Source of the DNA: RGIG4608 sp045606265
Lineage (GTDB): Bacteria; Bacillota; Clostridia; Oscillospirales; CAG-272
Assembly: GCA_045606265.1 (NCBI GenBank)
Contig: JAZURO010000250.1
Location: 1 to 27,397 of the forward strand
Direction of reading: 5' to 3'
Length of the DNA stretch: 27,397 bases
Below are positions 1 to 8,388 of this stretch, in pieces. Made by a program: the position numbers and the translations under genes. Every line of letters starts with the position of its first letter. Within the stretch, counting starts at the first letter, position 1. Under the pieces are notes generated by a model. That model saw only the letters and a program-made list of their open reading frames with translations. It did no database searches and had not been told where the DNA came from.

Positions 1-232
1 CCAGCCCCCTGAATGCACAGAGCATAAGGATGAGAATGGCGACGAAAAATGTGACGTTTGCGGTGCAGACGTTCCGAAGCCCCAGCCCCCTGAATGCACA
101 GAGCATAAGGACGAAGACGGCGACGAAAAATGTGACGTTTGCGGTGCAGACGTTCCGAAGCCCCAACCCCCTGCTTGTACAGAGCATAAGGACGAAGACG
201 GCGACTATAAGTGTGACGCATGCGGATACGTA
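1..232 (+). repeat. 81-bp in-frame tandem repeats (CxxC motif)
   Basis: Copies begin at 1, 82 and 163 with a period of exactly 81 bp. The first two are nearly identical and the third diverges after its core. Each encodes 27 residues of the form CTEHKDxDGDxKCDVCGADVPKPQPP. The three Cys and the DxDGD run suggest a small metal-binding or disulfide-linked unit. More copies probably lie left of the window. Confidence 0.9.
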
Positions 233-3200
233 ATGTTTGAGGACGTTGAATATGAGCTTAATATCAGCGACCTTGAGCCCGGTGTTCGCTCAGAGGATGA
301 CATCAACGGTAAATTCACAATCGTTGACGGAACCGAAGTAAGAAACAGAACAAAAACTTATGAAGGTATTGAATACAACAAATCCGTTAAGATCGGCGGA
401 AATGCTCATAAGATTTTGGTTGACGTTCCCGGTCCCGGTACACTTAAATTTATCGTTCAGAACGGTTCAAGCGGTGCCGATATGCAGTTCATTAAGGTTA
501 CAGCTCCCGACGGAACAGTTCACGATATTGAATTCCCCGGCAACTCACAGTCCAGCCCCCTTGTTATGATCGAGCTTGAGGTAACAGAAGGTATTTGGAC
601 AATCGGACGCGGTAAAAACGGCGGTACACAGGATATTTTCTATCTCCACTTGGCTTGCACAGTAGCAGTTGCTCCCGAAAACGGATTTGAGCTTGTTACT
701 CCCGGCAATACAGATCTTCTTGTAGGTGACACACTTACAACTGACGGTGTTCGTCTTAATGCAACATTTGAAAATGGCAAGACAGAAACACTTGATCATT
801 CCAAAGTAACGTTTGACACAAGCAAGGTTGATATGACCAAGTCAGGCGTTTATGACGTAACAATTTCCTATAAAGACTATGCACCTATTACATATCAGGT
901 AAAGGTATTTGCACCCGAAAGTATCACTCTTGGCTTTGATGCCATCGAAAAGCTTGCTCAGAACAGTGGCGCAGGCAACGGTGTATATTTCAACCACAGC
1001 TTCAAAGAGCTCTACTTTGTTGGCGATACTCTTGACACAAAGGGTCTTTCCGTTATCGTAGTAGCTAAGTGCGGTGACGATTCAGTTGAATTCAAGGTTG
1101 ACGATTATAAGATCGAAGGATTTGATTCTTCTGAATGGGGCAAAAAGGTACTTACAATTTCTGCTAACGGTGTTTCCGCAACAGCAGTTGTTTACGTAAC
1201 AGATTCTCAGCCCACACCTATTGAAGATGATATTATTCAAGTACTCGTTGATCCCAACTATTTAGGTCCTCGCGGCGGTAAAAGCGGCGTTTACTACGTA
1301 GTCAGCACAATTCAGCAGGCACTTGATTTTCTTGCAAAAGCAGATGCTGCTACTCTCAAGGAAGTGTACATTGCTCCCGGATATTATAACGAAAAGCTTG
1401 AAATTACAATTCCTAATCTCCATATCATCGGTAGTGGCGAAACTTCCGAAGATGTTGTGATCGAATGGGATTCTCTCTACGGTCTTGTTGACGCAGGCGG
1501 ATTTACACATACAACTGACTCCACAGCAACAGTTGCTGTAAGAGAGCAGGCAGTTAACTGTGTAATCGAAGGCGTTACAATTTCTAACTACTGGAACAGC
1601 CAGGAAAGAATGGATGAAGCAGGCCTTGCTATTGAACGTGGTCTTGCGCTTCTCGTTCAGTCTGACAGATTTATTATGACAGATAGCCGACTTCTCGGTA
1701 TCCAGGATACTCTTGAACTTTTCACAGGCCGTCAGTATTTTGAAAACGTATTTATTTCAGGTTATACCGATTTCATTTTCGGTACAAACAATACAACATA
1801 CTTCAAGAATTGTACAATCCACGTGATTGATACAGTTAAGGACGATCAGGGAACAGCAGGTTACCTCACAGCATTCAAGGGCTCTAACAAGGGTGCAGAT
1901 GATGCTATCGTTTACGGTGCTATCTTTGACGGCTGTAAGTTCACAGCTGACGAGGGTGTAGGTGGAACAGAAGAAAAACCCGCAAAGACTGCTATCGGAC
2001 GTCCTTGGGGCGCATACGCAGCAGTTGCAATCATTAACTCTGAAATCGGCGGACACATTTCAACAGCAGGTTACAGCACAAGCAAGAACGAAAGATACGT
2101 TTCTATGAATGCTAAGCCCACTGATGCAACAGTTCAGTTCGTTGAATATAATAATACAGGCGCAGGTGCTATTACAGAAGCGGTTGCAGGTATGAGAATG
2201 CTCACCGCTGAAGAAGCTGCACTCTATGCTGATTTTGCAACAATCTACGGAACAATCAACGGTAAGGTTTCTTACCTTGATCCTTGGGATCCTACCTCTG
2301 ATGAAGTTATTGTTGACGATAGAGATTACTACTATTTCAACGGTGGCTCAAGCGCAACAGGTTCCTCTCACACATTTGATACAACAACAACTATTGGTAA
2401 GGGCGCAACACTCACTTGGGACGGACTTCTTATCAGTGCTGAAAACGGCAACGTAGCTTGGAACAGCAATGCAAACTCTCTCAATATGAAGGCAGGCGCA
2501 TTTATTAAGTTCACAGTTGCGGCAGGAACAACAGTTACTGTTGAAACATATCCCAATTACAGTGCTTTCACACTTAACGGTGTGGGAACATCCAGCGCAA
2601 ATATGCTTGCTCAGTACTATGCTGAGGAAACAGAGGTTATCCTTCTTTCAACAGGTGACCTTTACATTTACTCGATCATTATTGATCCTAACAGCGAAGC
2701 TCCCGCAACTCCTGAACTCAGCGAGATCAAGGCAAGCGGAATGAATGTTAACTATACAGTTGGCACAGAGCTTTCTCTTGAAGGACTCGTTGTTAAAGCA
2801 CTTTATTCTGATAACTCGGTTCTTTCCGTAAGCGATTATACAGTTGATTCTTCCGCAGTAGATATCAATGCAGCGGGCGAATATGTAATCGTTGTATCTT
2901 ACGGTGGCAAATCGGTTGAGATTAAGGTGAATTACGAAGATCCCAACGCAGGTCCTGAAATTTCAAAGAATACAGTACTTGATTTCACAACACCCGACGG
3001 TCTTGCAGAAGTACAGAATAACCCCAAGGTTACTATGACGGGCAGCATCAGACACAATGGTGGTGAAATTCAGATCACAGGAACAATTTCTTTCCAGGTT
3101 AAGGCAGGTACAGCTGTATCAGTTGTTCCTTATGCAAACACAAGCTATGCTTCCTACAAGATTTATGCTGAGGGACAGGAAAACGACATCGTTTATAACG

Positions 3201-4606
3201 ACGCGCAATCCGTTATGTTCTTCGATGACTGCACAGTAATTTACGAAGGTCTTGAAAATAACTACCTTTGCAAGATTTCTATTGAATGTCCTCTTGGTGA
3301 AGGTAAATACGTATTCGGCGGTTCAGCCGAAGAAGGTGACGTAACAGGCATTCTTGAATCCATTCCCGGTATGTCCGTTACAGGTACTTGCAAGAATCAC
3401 AGCGGCGGTGCACAGCTCGGTTCCGACTCTCAGATCATATTTATAGCTCCTGCTCTTGCAACACTTACTGTTCAGGGATTTGATACAAATTACGGTCAGC
3501 TTTTGGTTCTTGTTGACGGTGTACCCGTTGAAATGAACGCAGATGCTCAGTACGTAGTTACGGTTCCGAATGCTACTACGGTTATAATCGAAGCGCTTAA
3601 TGTTGGTACTGAAGAAGAGCCCGCTTGGAACAAATCCTATATCACATATATTTCCATTGAACTTCCTGTAATGATTGAGGAAAATACAACGATCACATTT
3701 GGTTCCGAAGGAAACTATAAGGATTCTGTAATTGACTTCTCAGAAATAACTATCGGTGATAACGGTGGAAACAACTCTCAGATAAAGAACGGTTCATTCT
3801 CGTTCGCAGTTAAAGAGGGTGCTAAGGTTACCGTTCACGGTTATTCAGGATACACATCCTATAATTTTGGCGATGGAGATCTTGTTTGGGAAGGCATCAC
3901 AGACGAATACTTTAATTATGAAGCGTGGTCAGATTGTGTAATTACAATCTCCCATACAACAGGAAATAACTATTTCTATTCCATTGACATTGAGTATCCC
4001 GTTGTATTTGAAGAAACAACAACAATTGACCTTTCCGCAACAGGCGCGAACATTCAGGGTACAACAGGCAAGTATGCAGGACTTAATGTTGACGCAACAA
4101 ACGGCAAGTTTGCTGACAACGGTAGCGGCTGGGTACAGGTAAACGCAGGTACAGTTATTACTTTGAATGTACTTGATGGCGCTGAGGTTTCAGTTGGTGC
4201 ATATTCAAGCGCAGATAACTTCGATATCGTAGTTGCTGACGGCGTTTGCACAATCACTTGTTTGACAAATGATTATTTGAATGCAATCACAGTTAAATAT
4301 GCTATTATTTATAGCGAAGCTACAACAATCGACCTTTCCGCAACGGGTGCAAACATTCAGGGTAAGGTTGGCGAGTATGAAGGCTTGACAGTTGATGCAA
4401 CAGCAGGCAAATTTGCTGATAACGGTAGCGGCTGGGTACAGGTAAACGCAGGCACAATCATTAAATTGAACGTAGCTGACGGTGCTCAGGTTACTGTAAG
4501 CGCATATTCAAGCGCAGATAATTTCACAATTGAGATTGTCGATGGCGTTTGCACAATTAATTGCACAGGTAACGATTATTTGAAAGGAATTTCAATCGCT
4601 TTCTGA
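2..4606 (+). CDS. Modular secreted pectinesterase (CE8), 5'-truncated
   Basis: The reading frame is open from base 2, so the start and any signal peptide lie left of the window; the first internal ATG is at 233. The N-terminal part is three CxxC repeats (HKDxDGDxKCDxCG type). Two Ig-like (Big_3-type) modules follow at about 700-910 and 920-1200, then a pectin methylesterase beta-helix at about 1230-2190. This enzyme family removes methyl esters from pectin outside the cell. Its three signatures are intact: GIQDTL (1697-1714), TDFIFGT with the catalytic Asp (about 1766-1786) and GRPWG with the Arg (1997-2011). After it come another Ig-like module (about 2710-2940) and six beta-rich modules of roughly 100 residues, each ending in a pattern like NYLxxIxI. 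No LPXTG, dockerin or SLH is seen at the C-terminus, so anchoring, if any, must be N-terminal. A terminator follows. Enzyme call is firm; the roles of the flanking modules (carbohydrate binding?) are inferred. Confidence 0.9.
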   Translation, partial: QPPECTEHKDENGDEKCDVCGADVPKPQPPECTEHKDEDGDEKCDVCGADVPKPQPPACTEHKDEDGDYKCDACGYVMFEDVEYELNISDLEPGVRSEDDINGKFTIVDGTEVRNRTKTYEGIEYNKSVKIGGNAHKILVDVPGPGTLKFIVQNGSSGADMQFIKVTAPDGTVHDIEFPGNSQSSPLVMIELEVTEGIWTIGRGKNGGTQDIFYLHLACTVAVAPENGFELVTPGNTDLLVGDTLTTDGVRLNATFENGKTETLDHSKVTFDTSKVDMTKSGVYDVTISYKDYAPITYQVKVFAPESITLGFDAIEKLAQNSGAGNGVYFNHSFKELYFVGDTLDTKGLSVIVVAKCGDDSVEFKVDDYKIEGFDSSEWGKKVLTISANGVSATAVVYVTDSQPTPIEDDIIQVLVDPNYLGPRGGKSGVYYVVSTIQQALDFLAKADAATLKEVYIAPGYYNEKLEITIPNLHIIGSGETSEDVVIEWDSLYGLVDAGGFTHTTDSTATVAVREQAVNCVIEGVTISNYWNSQERMDEAGLAIERGLALLVQSDRFIMTDSRLLGIQDTLELFTGRQYFENVFISGYTDFIFGTNNTTYFKNCTIHVIDTVKDDQGTAGYLTAFKGSNKGADDAIVYGAIFDGCKFTADEGVGGTEEKPAKTAIGRPWGAYAAVAIINSEIGGHISTAGYSTSKNERYVSMNAKPTDATVQFVEYNNTGAGAITEAVAGMRMLTAEEAALYADFATIYGTINGKVSYLDPWDPTSDEVIVDDRDYYYFNGGSSATGSSHTFDTTTTIGKGATLTWDGLLISAENGNVAWNSNANSLNMKAGAFIKFTVAAGTTVTVETYPNYSAFTLNGVGTSSANMLAQYYAEETEVILLSTGDLYIYSIIIDPNSEAPATPELSEIKASGMNVNYTVGTELSLEGLVVKALYSDNSVLSVSDYTVDSSAVDINAAGEYVIVVSYGGKSVEIKVNYEDPNAGPEISKNTVLDFTTPDGLAEVQNNPKVTMTGSIRHNGGEIQITGTISFQVKAGTAVSVVPYANTSYASYKIYAEGQENDIVYNDAQSVMFFDDCTVIYEGLENNYLCKISIECPLGEGKYVFGGSAEEGDVTGILESIPGMSVTGTCKNHSGGAQLGSDSQIIFIAPALATLTVQGFDTNYGQLLVLVDGVPVEMNADAQYVVTVPNATTVIIEALNVGTEEEPAWNKSYITYISIELPVMIEENTTITFGSEGNYKDSVIDFSEITIGDNGGNNSQIKNGSFSFAVKEGAKVTVHGYSGYTSYNFGDGDLVWEGITDEYFNYEAWSDCVITISHTTGNNYFYSIDIEYPVVFEETTTIDLSATGANIQGTTGKYAGLNVDATNGKFADNGSGWVQVNAGTVITLNVLDGAEVSVGAYSSADNFDIVVADGVCTITCLTNDYLNAITVKYAIIYSEATTIDLSATGANIQGKVGEYEGLTVDATAGKFADNGSGWVQVNAGTIIKLNVADGAQVTVSAYSSADNFTIEIVDGVCTINCTGNDYLKGISIAF
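4019..4606 (+). repeat. 303-bp C-terminal module duplication
   Basis: Two copies of a ~100-residue module, starting at 4019 and 4322 (offset 303 bp), share runs such as TTIDLSATGANIQG and NGSGWVQVNAGT nearly unchanged. This is the most recent of the module duplications at the C-terminus of the pectinesterase; the four earlier modules are far more divergent. Confidence 0.85.
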
Positions 4607-4631
4607 TAACTTTTTTATAGAATAATCAAAT

Positions 4632-4668
4632 AAAAAAAGCCCCTCGGATTTTTCCGAGGGGTGTTTTT
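4632..4668 (+). terminator. Intrinsic terminator of the pectinesterase gene
   Basis: Perfect 9-bp stem CCCCTCGGA/TCCGAGGGG (4640-4648 with 4653-4661) with a TTTT loop, followed by TGTTTTT, starting 33 nt after the stop codon. Confidence 0.9.
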
Positions 4669-4697
4669 AATTACAAATTTTCATTTATCGAGCTGTT

Positions 4698-4720
4698 TGC
4701 CTTCTCCGCAGGAGAAGGCA
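4698..4720. repeat. Perfect 10-bp inverted repeat
   Basis: TGCCTTCTCC-GCA-GGAGAAGGCA forms a perfect stem with a 3-nt loop. It has no U-tract on either side, so it is not a standard terminator. It sits between the convergent terminators of the two flanking genes. It may be a member of a dispersed palindromic repeat family. Confidence 0.5.
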
Positions 4721-4740
4721 TAGATAAACCCCAAATTTAC

Positions 4741-4775
4741 AAAAGAGCCACGGAATTTCCGTGACTCTTTTAATT
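4741..4775 (-). terminator. Intrinsic terminator of uraA
   Basis: Stem AAAAGAG/CTCTTTT plus CACGGA/TCCGTG around an ATT loop (4741-4771, one mismatch). On the minus strand it ends in CTCTTTTG just after the uraA stop codon. It could also act on the plus strand. Confidence 0.8.
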
Positions 4776-4785
4776 TATATATTAA

Positions 4786-6162
4786 TTAGTCGCTTTTTTT
4801 TAGGTTTACCACGATATTTGTGATGATACCGAGGATAAGAGAGCAAGCGGTTGTTGTAAGTGTAACGTTTCCGATTGCCAATGACATTCCGCCGATACCT
4901 GTGATAAGGATAACCGCAGTTGTAAAGAGGTTAGCGTTCTTTTCAAGGTCAACTTTCTGAATCATTTTAAGACCGGATACTGCGATAAATCCGTAAAGTG
5001 TGATGCAAACTCCGCCCATTACGCAGCCGGGAATAGAATCAAGGAAGGCAACGAAGGGGGAGATGAAGGACACGATAACAGCCATAATTGCAGTTACTGT
5101 AATAGTAGCAACAGAGGCGTTCTTTGTGATAGCTACGCAACCAACGGATTCACCGTATGTTGTGTTGGGGCAACCACCGAAAACTGCACCGTACATTGAG
5201 CCGATACCGTCACCGAGAAGAGTTCTGTGAAGACCGGGCTCTTCAAGAAGATCCTTTTCAATAATGGAAGAAAGGTTTTTGTGGTCGGCGATATGCTCAG
5301 CGAAAACTACGAAAGCAACGGGGATATATGCAACTGCAATGGTTGCAACGTATGACCAGCTGAATTCTCCAACACCCGCAAATGCTTTAGCAAATGTGAA
5401 CTCGGGAACTGAGATAAATGTTTTGAATGAAACACCGTCAGCAACAAGTGCCTTGAAGGGAGCAAAATCGATCACTATGAGAGAGGGATTTTCTGTTGCC
5501 ATACCGATAAATGTGAATATCAAAGCAACTACGTAACCCGAGAGAATACCAAAAATGAAGGGGAAGAGCTTTCCTGCCTTTTTGCCGTAAGTCGAGCAAA
5601 GGATTATAACAAAGAGAGTTACCAATGCGCAGATGAGAGATACCCAAGCGCTTGTGCTCATAATATAAGCACCGTTACCATCCTGGGGACCGTAAGAGAA
5701 CACGTCTTTAACGGCAGCACCTGCAAGTGAAAGACCGATAAGAGCAACTGTTGGACCGATTACAACGGGAGGCATAAGCTTGTTGATCCATTTAACGCCT
5801 GCAAATTTAACAACGATTGCAAGGATAACGTAAACAAGACCTGCAAAAACTGCACCGATAATCAATCCAAGATAGCCGAGAGCCATTGAAGTAGCTCCTG
5901 CGAATGCAGCTACCATTGAGCCAATGAAGGCGAATGATGAGCCAAGGAAAACGGGGCTTTTGAATTTAGTGAATGTCTGATAGATAAGAGTTCCGATACC
6001 TGCACCGAAAAGAGCTGCAGAAGCGGTCATACCGTTTCCGACTATTGCGGGAACTGCGATTGTTGCCGCCATAATTGCAAGCAACTGTTGAAGAGCGAAC
6101 AAAACCGTTTTGAGATAGCCGATCTCTTTTGGCTTTGATTCAATGTTGTAGATGAGTTTCAT
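4786..6162 (-). CDS. uraA: Uracil permease, NCS2 family
   Basis: A 458-residue, very hydrophobic protein with the length and pattern (about 14 membrane segments) of proton-coupled NCS2 nucleobase transporters. Family signatures are intact: GSSFAFIG near residue 75, FAEHIADHKNLS with Glu289, and GGCPNTTYGE with Glu338. The 49-residue spacing of these two Glu equals that of Glu241 and Glu290, the uracil-contacting residues of E. coli UraA. The protein should import uracil for salvage at the cytoplasmic membrane. The start is set by AGGAGG ten bases upstream (6172-6177). The gene stands alone, with a terminator after it and an elaborate leader before it. Uracil is the likeliest substrate; xanthine or another base cannot be excluded. 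Confidence 0.93.
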   Translation of the reverse strand: MKLIYNIESKPKEIGYLKTVLFALQQLLAIMAATIAVPAIVGNGMTASAALFGAGIGTLIYQTFTKFKSPVFLGSSFAFIGSMVAAFAGATSMALGYLGLIIGAVFAGLVYVILAIVVKFAGVKWINKLMPPVVIGPTVALIGLSLAGAAVKDVFSYGPQDGNGAYIMSTSAWVSLICALVTLFVIILCSTYGKKAGKLFPFIFGILSGYVVALIFTFIGMATENPSLIVIDFAPFKALVADGVSFKTFISVPEFTFAKAFAGVGEFSWSYVATIAVAYIPVAFVVFAEHIADHKNLSSIIEKDLLEEPGLHRTLLGDGIGSMYGAVFGGCPNTTYGESVGCVAITKNASVATITVTAIMAVIVSFISPFVAFLDSIPGCVMGGVCITLYGFIAVSGLKMIQKVDLEKNANLFTTAVILITGIGGMSLAIGNVTLTTTACSLILGIITNIVVNLKKSD

Positions 6163-6208
6163 TGTGAACCTTCCTCCTGAAATTTATTTGAATTTTTATT
6201 TTGACTAT

Positions 6209-6234
6209 AAAAAAAGCTGACGAAAAACGTCAGC
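6209..6234 (-). terminator. Leader attenuator hairpin of uraA
   Basis: On the minus strand: GCTGACG-TTTTT-CGTCAGC (7-bp perfect stem, 5-nt loop) followed directly by seven T. It lies about 50 bases upstream of the uraA start, inside the transcript from the promoter at 6356-6384, and begins 7 nt after the stop codon of a short leader ORF. This is an intrinsic terminator placed where read-through would control the permease. Confidence 0.85.
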
Positions 6235-6241
6235 AATAAAA

Positions 6242-6322
6242 TCAAATAATAAAAGAAAAGATGAAAAGGGAATAGGACACCATAGCAGAGGATTGTTTAG
6301 TTGCCACAGTGAAATTCAACAT
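6242..6322 (-). CDS. Putative 26-codon leader peptide of uraA
   Basis: A short ORF on the transcript between the uraA promoter and attenuator. ATG at 6320-6322 has AAAGGTGG seven bases upstream, and TGA at 6242-6244 lies 7 nt before the terminator stem. The peptide begins MLNFTVATKQ and ends SYSLFIFSFII. The last dozen codons are almost all pyrimidine-rich (TCC, TAT, CTT, TTC, TTT and similar), so the RNA is U-rich just before the hairpin. This matches the layout of the E. coli pyrBI leader, where UTP-dependent pausing in a U-rich tract lets a trailing ribosome prevent terminator formation. The ORF, ribosome site and hairpin are seen; the mechanism is inferred. A chance ORF inside an untranslated leader remains possible. 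Confidence 0.55.
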   Translation of the reverse strand: MLNFTVATKQSSAMVSYSLFIFSFII

Positions 6323-6355
6323 AACTATGCCACCTTTCTTTTTACATCGAGAGAA

Positions 6356-6384
6356 ATTATATCATAATAAAACGGATATGTCAA
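6356..6384 (-). promoter_or_regulatory. Promoter of the uraA leader
   Basis: Consensus TTGACA (6379-6384) and TATAAT (6356-6361) with a 17-bp spacer on the minus strand. Transcription would start near 6348, giving a leader of about 185 nt before uraA. Confidence 0.85.
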
Positions 6385-6440
6385 GAGTTTTTTTGACAAA
6401 AAAACACACAAAATATTGGAAAAATATAATAATTATTAAT

Positions 6441-6466
6441 CTATTTTGCACTTACAGTCAAAATAG
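6441..6466. repeat. 8-bp inverted repeat, possible operator
   Basis: CTATTTTG and CAAAATAG separated by 10 bases; TATTTTGCAC recurs 32 bases further on (6474). It lies between two divergent promoters and could bind a regulator, but AT-rich sequence makes this weak. Confidence 0.3.
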
Positions 6467-6541
6467 ATAGTGTTATTTTGCACCGTTTATACTTTTCTTT
6501 TTATAAATTTGAGTATATAATATAAACATAAGGTAAAAATA

Positions 6542-6570
6542 TTGACACCGCATATAAAATGTGATAATAT
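6542..6570 (+). promoter_or_regulatory. Promoter of the slipin gene
   Basis: TTGACA (6542-6547), 17-bp spacer, TAATAT (6565-6570). The start codon at 6631 is preceded by AAAAAAGGAG. Confidence 0.8.
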
Positions 6571-6630
6571 TAGAATGTATAGTGATATTCACATTACATA
6601 GAAAACTATAATCAAAAAAGGAGAAAAATT

Positions 6631-7584
6631 ATGTTGGAAATCATTTTATCGGTAATTGCAGTCGTTCTTTTGGGAATACTTTTTTCCTGTATCAAGGTTG
6701 TACCTCATACGGAATCGTTCGTAATTGAAAGACTTGGTAAATTCCACGCAATCTGGACAGCGGGCCTTCATTTTCTTGCGCCCTTTGGAATTGACAGAGT
6801 AGTTGCACGTGCAACCACAAAGGAAAAGGTGCTTGACACACCTCCTCAAAGCGTTATTACAAGTGATAACGTACCCCTTACTATCGACGCAGTGGTTTAT
6901 CACAAAACATTTGAGCCCAAGCTCTATGCATACGGCGCTGCAAATCCCGTTGAGGCACTTGCAAACCTCACAACAACCACACTTCGTAATATCGTTGGTG
7001 AATTGACACTTGACGAATCCCTTACTTCCCGTGACAGTATCAACGCAAAGATGACAGAATCTCTTGATGCTGCAACTGACGAGTGGGGTATCAGAGTAAC
7101 CCGTGTTGAAATCCGCAATATCACCCCCTCTGCTGACATTCGTGAATCAATGGAAAAGCAGATGAAGGCAGAACGTGCAAGACGTGAAACCTTGCTTGAA
7201 GCTGAGGGACATAAGCAGGCGGTTATCACTCGTGCAGAGGGTGATAAGCAGGCAATGATTCTTGCCGCTGAGGGTGAAAGAGATGCTCGTATTGCCCGCG
7301 CAGAAGGTGAAGCTAAGGCAGTTCTTCTTCAAAAGCAGGCAGAGGCAGACGGTCTTCGTGCCATTATGCAGGCTTGTCCCACCCCCGAGGTTATTGAGCT
7401 TAAGAGATACGAAGCACTTGTTGAAATGGCTAACGGTACAGCTTCCAAGCTTATCGTTCCCACGGATGCAGTTGAAATGGTAAAGAAGAATTCTATCTTT
7501 ACTGAAACCACAGGTCTTGGCGACGACACACCCGAAGCGCCCAAGCCAAATAAACCCCCTAAGCAAGATGTATGCTGTGACTGA
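6631..7584 (+). CDS. SPFH/slipin (stomatin-like) membrane protein
   Basis: A 317-residue protein. Residues 1-22 form one N-terminal membrane segment. The SPFH/band-7 domain follows (about 22-190), with typical elements such as VPHTESFVIERLGKF and the NxxPSxDIRESMEKQMKAER helix. A long charged coiled coil comes next (about 165-240, rich in EAEG/RAEGDKQA repeats), and the tail is Pro/Lys-rich with two final Cys (DVCCD). Such proteins oligomerise on the inner face of the membrane and scaffold microdomains or membrane proteases. No NfeD partner is adjacent; instead a DUF6440-like gene follows after 11 bases, in a likely two-gene operon closed by a terminator. Family call is firm, cellular role is not. 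Confidence 0.9.
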   Translation: MLEIILSVIAVVLLGILFSCIKVVPHTESFVIERLGKFHAIWTAGLHFLAPFGIDRVVARATTKEKVLDTPPQSVITSDNVPLTIDAVVYHKTFEPKLYAYGAANPVEALANLTTTTLRNIVGELTLDESLTSRDSINAKMTESLDAATDEWGIRVTRVEIRNITPSADIRESMEKQMKAERARRETLLEAEGHKQAVITRAEGDKQAMILAAEGERDARIARAEGEAKAVLLQKQAEADGLRAIMQACPTPEVIELKRYEALVEMANGTASKLIVPTDAVEMVKKNSIFTETTGLGDDTPEAPKPNKPPKQDVCCD

Positions 7585-7595
7585 TTGAGGTAGTT

Positions 7596-7781
7596 ATGGC
7601 AGAGAAAAAAGACAGATTTGAAAGAATTTATAAAGAAGGCGCATTTGGTGACGGATTTGAAGTCTGGGTTGACAGAGAAACCGGTGTGAACTACCTTTGG
7701 CGCGCAACGGGATATGCAGGCGGACTTACTGTGCTTCTCGACAGAGATGGCAAGCCCGTAATAACACCCGTTGAACAATAA
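7596..7781 (+). CDS. DUF6440-like small protein
   Basis: A 61-residue protein starting MAEKKDRFERIYKEG, with VDRETGVNYLW and a Gly-rich GYAGGLTVLLDRDGKPV end. This matches, from memory, the small clostridial DUF6440 family (length about 60). There is no membrane segment. It begins 11 bases after the slipin stop with GAGG as ribosome site, so the two are probably co-transcribed. Function is unknown. Confidence 0.75.
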   Translation: MAEKKDRFERIYKEGAFGDGFEVWVDRETGVNYLWRATGYAGGLTVLLDRDGKPVITPVEQ

Positions 7782-7784
7782 AAG

Positions 7785-7818
7785 CAAATGCGAGCCGCAC
7801 GGCTCGCATTTGTTTTTA
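7785..7818. terminator. Bidirectional terminator
   Basis: CAAATGCGAGCCG (7785-7797) pairs with CGGCTCGCATTTG (7800-7812), then TTTTTATC. It serves the DUF6440-like gene and, on the opposite strand, the convergent regulator gene. The GAGCC/GGCTC core recurs in the terminator at 15074. Confidence 0.88.
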
Positions 7819-8328
7819 TCTTTTGCTTTTTATTTCTTTATACCGTTTCTCGTCAATAACGCCGTTTGCAAGCATCTTTTCGCTCCAGAGCTGAAGAGTT
7901 TCAACGGTGATCGAAATGCGTTCAAGCTCCTCTTGAATATAGATGAAGTCTTCAATTTCGTCATTACCGATCTGACCGTCGGCAGTAATTTCGATAAGAC
8001 GCTCACGCTTTTTGTTCATTGAGTTAAGGGACGCAAGCATTTCAAGTATTATCTGAGAAAGCTCCTTTGTTTTGATTTCGGGAACGTACTCCTGACCGAT
8101 GGGGCATTGATGCGAGCAATAGTAATTGCAAAGTCTCGGAATTCTATATTTATCCGCCATTTGTAAAACCTCATCGGGACTCGGGGTGCTTTTTTCATTT
8201 TCTATGCGTTCGATTCTCTCGGGAGATATCCATTCAAGCAATTCGCTTGCACCCTCTCGTGAGAGGTCAAGGTTTTCACGGGTTTGCTGATATATATTCT
8301 TATCCTTTTTGGTTGATATTCTTGCCAT
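7816..8328 (-). CDS. XRE-type HTH protein with Cys motif
   Basis: The start is placed at MARISTKKDKN (8326-8328) because AAAGGAGT lies just upstream; the longer upstream frame lacks a ribosome site and overlaps the promoter. Length is 170 residues. Residues about 8-65 read as a helix-turn-helix of the XRE type (QQTRENLDLSREGASELL, then SPERIERIENEKSTPSPDEV). A conserved Cys stretch CNYYCSHQCPIG follows, then a predicted helical region rich in Glu/Leu. This is a recurrent clostridial family of unknown target. The intact strong promoter and the lack of an adjacent partner suggest a stand-alone regulator. Confidence 0.75.
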   Translation of the reverse strand: MARISTKKDKNIYQQTRENLDLSREGASELLEWISPERIERIENEKSTPSPDEVLQMADKYRIPRLCNYYCSHQCPIGQEYVPEIKTKELSQIILEMLASLNSMNKKRERLIEITADGQIGNDEIEDFIYIQEELERISITVETLQLWSEKMLANGVIDEKRYKEIKSKR

Positions 8329-8359
8329 AATAACTCCTTTTTGGGAAGACGTTATACTA

Positions 8360-8388
8360 ATAATATCAAAAAAGCAGTAATATGTCAA
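8360..8388 (-). promoter_or_regulatory. Promoter of the XRE-type gene
   Basis: TTGACA (8383-8388), 17-bp spacer, TATTAT (8360-8365) on the minus strand, about 30 bases upstream of the start codon. Confidence 0.8.

Noticed and set aside
1..232. CRISPR-like look of the 81-bp repeats
   Set aside because: The repeats are contiguous without spacers, in frame, and encode a coherent CxxC unit.
6163..6348. PyrR binding loop or purine/xanthine riboswitch in the uraA leader
   Set aside because: No PyrR-type loop consensus and no purine-aptamer core could be found by eye; the leader ORF explains the layout better.
7147..7787. Minus-strand ORFs of 139 and 152 residues
   Set aside because: Antisense to the slipin and DUF6440-like genes; no promoter or ribosome site, and they overlap each other in different frames.
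8329..8388. Upstream start of the XRE-type gene (20 extra residues)
   Set aside because: The extra codons overlap the -10 and -35 elements and lack a ribosome site, while the internal ATG has AAAGGAGT.
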